7,622 bases of DNA, taken from NCBI GenBank assembly GCA_023410885.1, contig JAEYPI010000121.1, positions 1 through 7,622 on the forward strand, written 5' to 3'. The translations under genes and the position numbers were made by a program. Numbering within the stretch: position 1 is the stretch's first letter; each line of letters starts with the position of its first letter. This document shows, piece after piece, positions 6,373 through 7,622 of this stretch. Below the pieces are notes generated by a model. That model saw nothing but the letters and a program-made list of their open reading frames with translations. It was not told where the DNA came from and searched no databases. The stretch is from Bacillota bacterium. GTDB taxonomy: Bacteria > Bacillota > Clostridia > DSM-8532.

Positions 6373-7142
6373 TTGCGATCCCATACCTTCCATAAATCCT
6401 CTCCTTGTTCCCATAGCTTATTAACGTATAAAATATCATTATAGGTGTCACAGGCTGTCCAAAAGCCATTGTGGGAGTAAACCGCCAATTGCCCGTCATC
6501 CGCTAGATTCCTTAAAGGCTCCTGTTCAAGAACACACTCTGTATCATGGGTGACATAGTCAAAAAATCCGGGTTCGAATACAAAAAAACCTCCATTAATA
6601 ATGCCGGCGGAGCTCTGTTTTTCTCTAAAGGACTGGGCAACCCCATCCTCGACGATTAAGGTACCATATTGGGTTTTCTTATCCACGCCTGTTACGGTGG
6701 CCAGCCGTTCCTTTTCCTGATGAAAGGCAAGGAGAGCATTTAAATCTATGTCAGCCAGGCCATCCCCATAGGTCACCATAAAGGTCTCATTTCCAATATA
6801 GTCCCTTGCCCTTTTGATGCGACTTCCCGTCATGGTGTTAAGGCCCGTATCCAGAAATGTAATCTTCCAGTCCTCGCTCCTATCTAAAAGCTCCATGCCT
6901 CCTTTTTTGGTGTCGAGTTTGAAGCTGTGCTGCTTCCATTCATAATCCATAAAATATTCCTTGATCATCTCCCCCTTATAGCCCAAAAGAAGGATAAATT
7001 CATCAAAACCATAGTGTTTGTAGGTTTTCATGATATGCCAAAGCATGGGCTTATCACCGATTAAAACCAATGGTTTTGGTATGTCCCCGGTGAGCTCACG
7101 CATTCTAAACCCCTTTCCTCCGCAAAGTATAACAACTTTCAT
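6369..7142 (-). CDS. rfbF: Glucose-1-phosphate cytidylyltransferase
   Basis: 257 residues, the usual RfbF length. It makes CDP-glucose and pyrophosphate from CTP and glucose 1-phosphate. The nucleotidyltransferase signature is at the N terminus: VVILCGGKGFRMRE (3-16) and the catalytic-site Lys23 in PKPLVLIGDKP. RfbF-specific stretches follow: LWHIMKTYKHYG (34-45), FILLLGYKGEMIKEYF, VTYGDGLADID (123-133) with metal-binding Asp127, INGGFFVFEP (182-191), EPLRNLADDGQLAVY and GFWTACDTYND. First gene of the five-gene operon. Two adjacent ATGs lie at 7145 and 7142; GGAGG is 4 nt from the first and 7 nt from the second, and family members begin MK, so 7142 is preferred. The stop overlaps the next gene's start. 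The product feeds the dehydratase encoded next door. Confidence 0.93.
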   Translation of the reverse strand: MKVVILCGGKGFRMRELTGDIPKPLVLIGDKPMLWHIMKTYKHYGFDEFILLLGYKGEMIKEYFMDYEWKQHSFKLDTKKGGMELLDRSEDWKITFLDTGLNTMTGSRIKRARDYIGNETFMVTYGDGLADIDLNALLAFHQEKERLATVTGVDKKTQYGTLIVEDGVAQSFREKQSSAGIINGGFFVFEPGFFDYVTHDTECVLEQEPLRNLADDGQLAVYSHNGFWTACDTYNDILYVNKLWEQGEDLWKVWDRK

Positions 7143-7160
7143 CATTGTGCCTCCATTTGT

Positions 7161-7193
7161 TAATCTACTGGTTGTACCTGTACTAATAGATTA
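7161..7193 (-). promoter_or_regulatory. Dyad over the rfbF promoter start region (possible operator)
   Basis: TAATCTA (7161-7167) and TAGATTA (7187-7193) are perfect inverted copies with 19 bp between. Extra pairs inside (7169 with 7185, 7171-7172 with 7182-7183) strengthen the symmetry. The right arm overlaps the candidate -10 box and the centre lies near the predicted start point, a classic place for a repressor. It could also fold as an imperfect leader hairpin. No cognate regulator is in the window. Confidence 0.35.
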
Positions 7194-7217
7194 TGTAAGA
7201 AGGTGTTGAAAGGTTAA
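7190..7217 (-). promoter_or_regulatory. Candidate promoter of the rfbF operon
   Basis: On the minus strand a -10 box CATAAT (7195-7190) lies 16 bp from a -35-like TTAACC (7217-7212). Five of six and four of six positions fit the sigma-A consensus. Transcription would start near 7183, leaving a leader of about 40 nt. No better promoter is seen between the upstream stem-loop and rfbF. Confidence 0.4.
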
Positions 7218-7224
7218 CATAAAC

Positions 7225-7278
7225 AGAACAGGGGACGGCCCTTTGTCTTCAATGAAACAAAGAACTGTCCCCTGTTTT
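7225..7278. repeat. Long stem-loop repeat, GGGGACGG type
   Basis: AACAGGGGAC (7227-7236) pairs with GTCCCCTGTT (7267-7276), and inside it CTTTGT (7241-7246) pairs with ACAAAG (7257-7262). About 18 of 20 positions pair, with a CC/AA internal loop at 7239-7240/7263-7264. The 3' side on the plus strand runs into TTTT. It lies 22 bp after the stop of the small gene at 7301-7525 and before the rfbF promoter, so it may insulate the two as a terminator. Elements with a GGGGACGG core and AAAGAAC-type stems are, to my knowledge, dispersed repeats in clostridial genomes; dispersal cannot be tested here, though the same core recurs at 7583. Confidence 0.75.
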
Positions 7279-7300
7279 ATGACCTTTTTGAAATGTTTTT

Positions 7301-7525
7301 CTATCGCATTAATTTATCGAGGGTGTCCTGGGATACCCTTGAGTTAAGGTAATCATACCTATAATACTCTTCATAAAGGACGGTCACCGTCAGGTTAAAG
7401 TGAGGTATGTTTTCTTGGGTGGATTCGGTTTGATGGATGCTAATAACATTTTTGTCCTTGATGAACCGATTAACATTGCTCTCAATGAGTTTAATATTAT
7501 CACCATTGAAAATTTTAACTTTCAA
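7301..7525 (-). CDS. Small protein resembling sporulation protein Cse60 (DUF2758-like)
   Basis: 74 residues with a TTG start at 7525; GGGAGGTGAGG stands just upstream, a very strong ribosome binding site that fixes the start. The N terminus MKVKIFNGDNIKLIESNVN and the pattern of a short strand, a helix (roughly residues 9-24), then strands IHQTES and FNLTVTVLYEE recall Cse60, a small sporulation protein of unknown function in Bacillus whose relatives begin MKVK(L/I)F. The match is by eye, so it remains tentative; otherwise it is a hypothetical protein. There is no signal peptide or membrane segment. It is in the same orientation as the rfbF operon but separated from it by a long stem-loop, so it is probably a separate unit. 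A sigma-E-like promoter may precede it. Confidence 0.7.
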   Translation of the reverse strand: MKVKIFNGDNIKLIESNVNRFIKDKNVISIHQTESTQENIPHFNLTVTVLYEEYYRYDYLNSRVSQDTLDKLMR

Positions 7526-7544
7526 AGGGCCTCACCTCCCCTAC

Positions 7545-7572
7545 ATTCTATGAGGTGTCACCCTCTTATAGA
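7545..7572 (-). promoter_or_regulatory. Possible sigma-E-like sporulation promoter
   Basis: On the minus strand CATAGAAT (7552-7545) fits the sigma-E -10 pattern CATACANT at seven of eight positions, and a TCTATAA -35-like element (7572-7566) lies 13 bp upstream. A start 6-7 nt downstream would fall at the edge of the ribosome binding site, leaving a very short leader, which lowers confidence. Confidence 0.3.
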
Positions 7573-7582
7573 AGGAGCAAGT

Positions 7583-7622
7583 GGGGACGGTTATTGACAT
7601 GCGCTCGCGAGGAAGTGAACAA
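7583..7622. repeat. Second GGGGACGG repeat, probably cut by the window edge
   Basis: GGGGACGG at 7583-7590, followed by TTATTGACATG, repeats the core of the stem-loop at 7225-7278 in the same orientation. No closing arm is seen before the window ends, so it is either a partial element or continues outside. It lies upstream of the small Cse60-like gene. Confidence 0.4.

Noticed and set aside
6373..6414. Upstream in-frame start for the dehydratase gene
   Set aside because: It would overlap rfbF by 46 bp and add 14 residues not typical of the SDR N terminus; ATG at 6372 fits better.

Overview
The window looks like chromosomal DNA of a Gram-positive, spore-forming type of bacterium, most likely a member of the Clostridia. 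The Desulfitobacterium/Peptococcaceae neighbourhood is my guess, not a proof. The basis is strong purine-rich Shine-Dalgarno sites (GGAGG), use of TTG starts, moderate GC, a citrate synthase of the roughly 450-residue type I associate with clostridia, a small protein resembling sporulation protein Cse60, and stem-loop repeats with a GGGGACGG core.

Left part, plus strand. Positions 1-476 are the C-terminal, DNA-binding end of an AraC-family regulator that enters from outside the window. A gene-free stretch of about 390 bp follows (477-868). Its right half holds a sigma-A-like promoter with a perfect TATAAT and then two tandem 47-bp units, each built round a long, nearly perfect inverted repeat. 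Every base change inside the stems keeps pairing. The units lie in the leader of a complete citrate synthase gene (869-2230) with all its active-site residues. The 3' arm of the second hairpin is also complementary to the citrate synthase ribosome binding site. This leader is the best candidate here for an undescribed regulatory element.

Middle and right part, minus strand. Five genes form one operon read leftward from about 7190 and converge on citrate synthase at a shared hairpin near 2233-2256. Order of transcription: glucose-1-phosphate cytidylyltransferase (rfbF), a CDP-glucose 4,6-dehydratase-like SDR (rfbG), a GT-A-type glycosyltransferase, a family-2 glycosyltransferase, and a second GT-A-type glycosyltransferase paralogous to the first. 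Three of the four junctions are 4-bp ATGA overlaps, so translation is probably coupled. The first two enzymes would make CDP-glucose and CDP-4-keto-6-deoxyglucose. The three transferases would build or decorate a surface glycan. No enzyme that would process the keto sugar further is present in the window.

Right edge. Upstream of rfbF lie a promoter with an overlapping dyad, a 54-bp stem-loop repeat, and a 74-codon gene (7301-7525, minus) resembling Cse60, with a possible sigma-E-like promoter. A second GGGGACGG repeat starts at 7583 and appears to run off the window.
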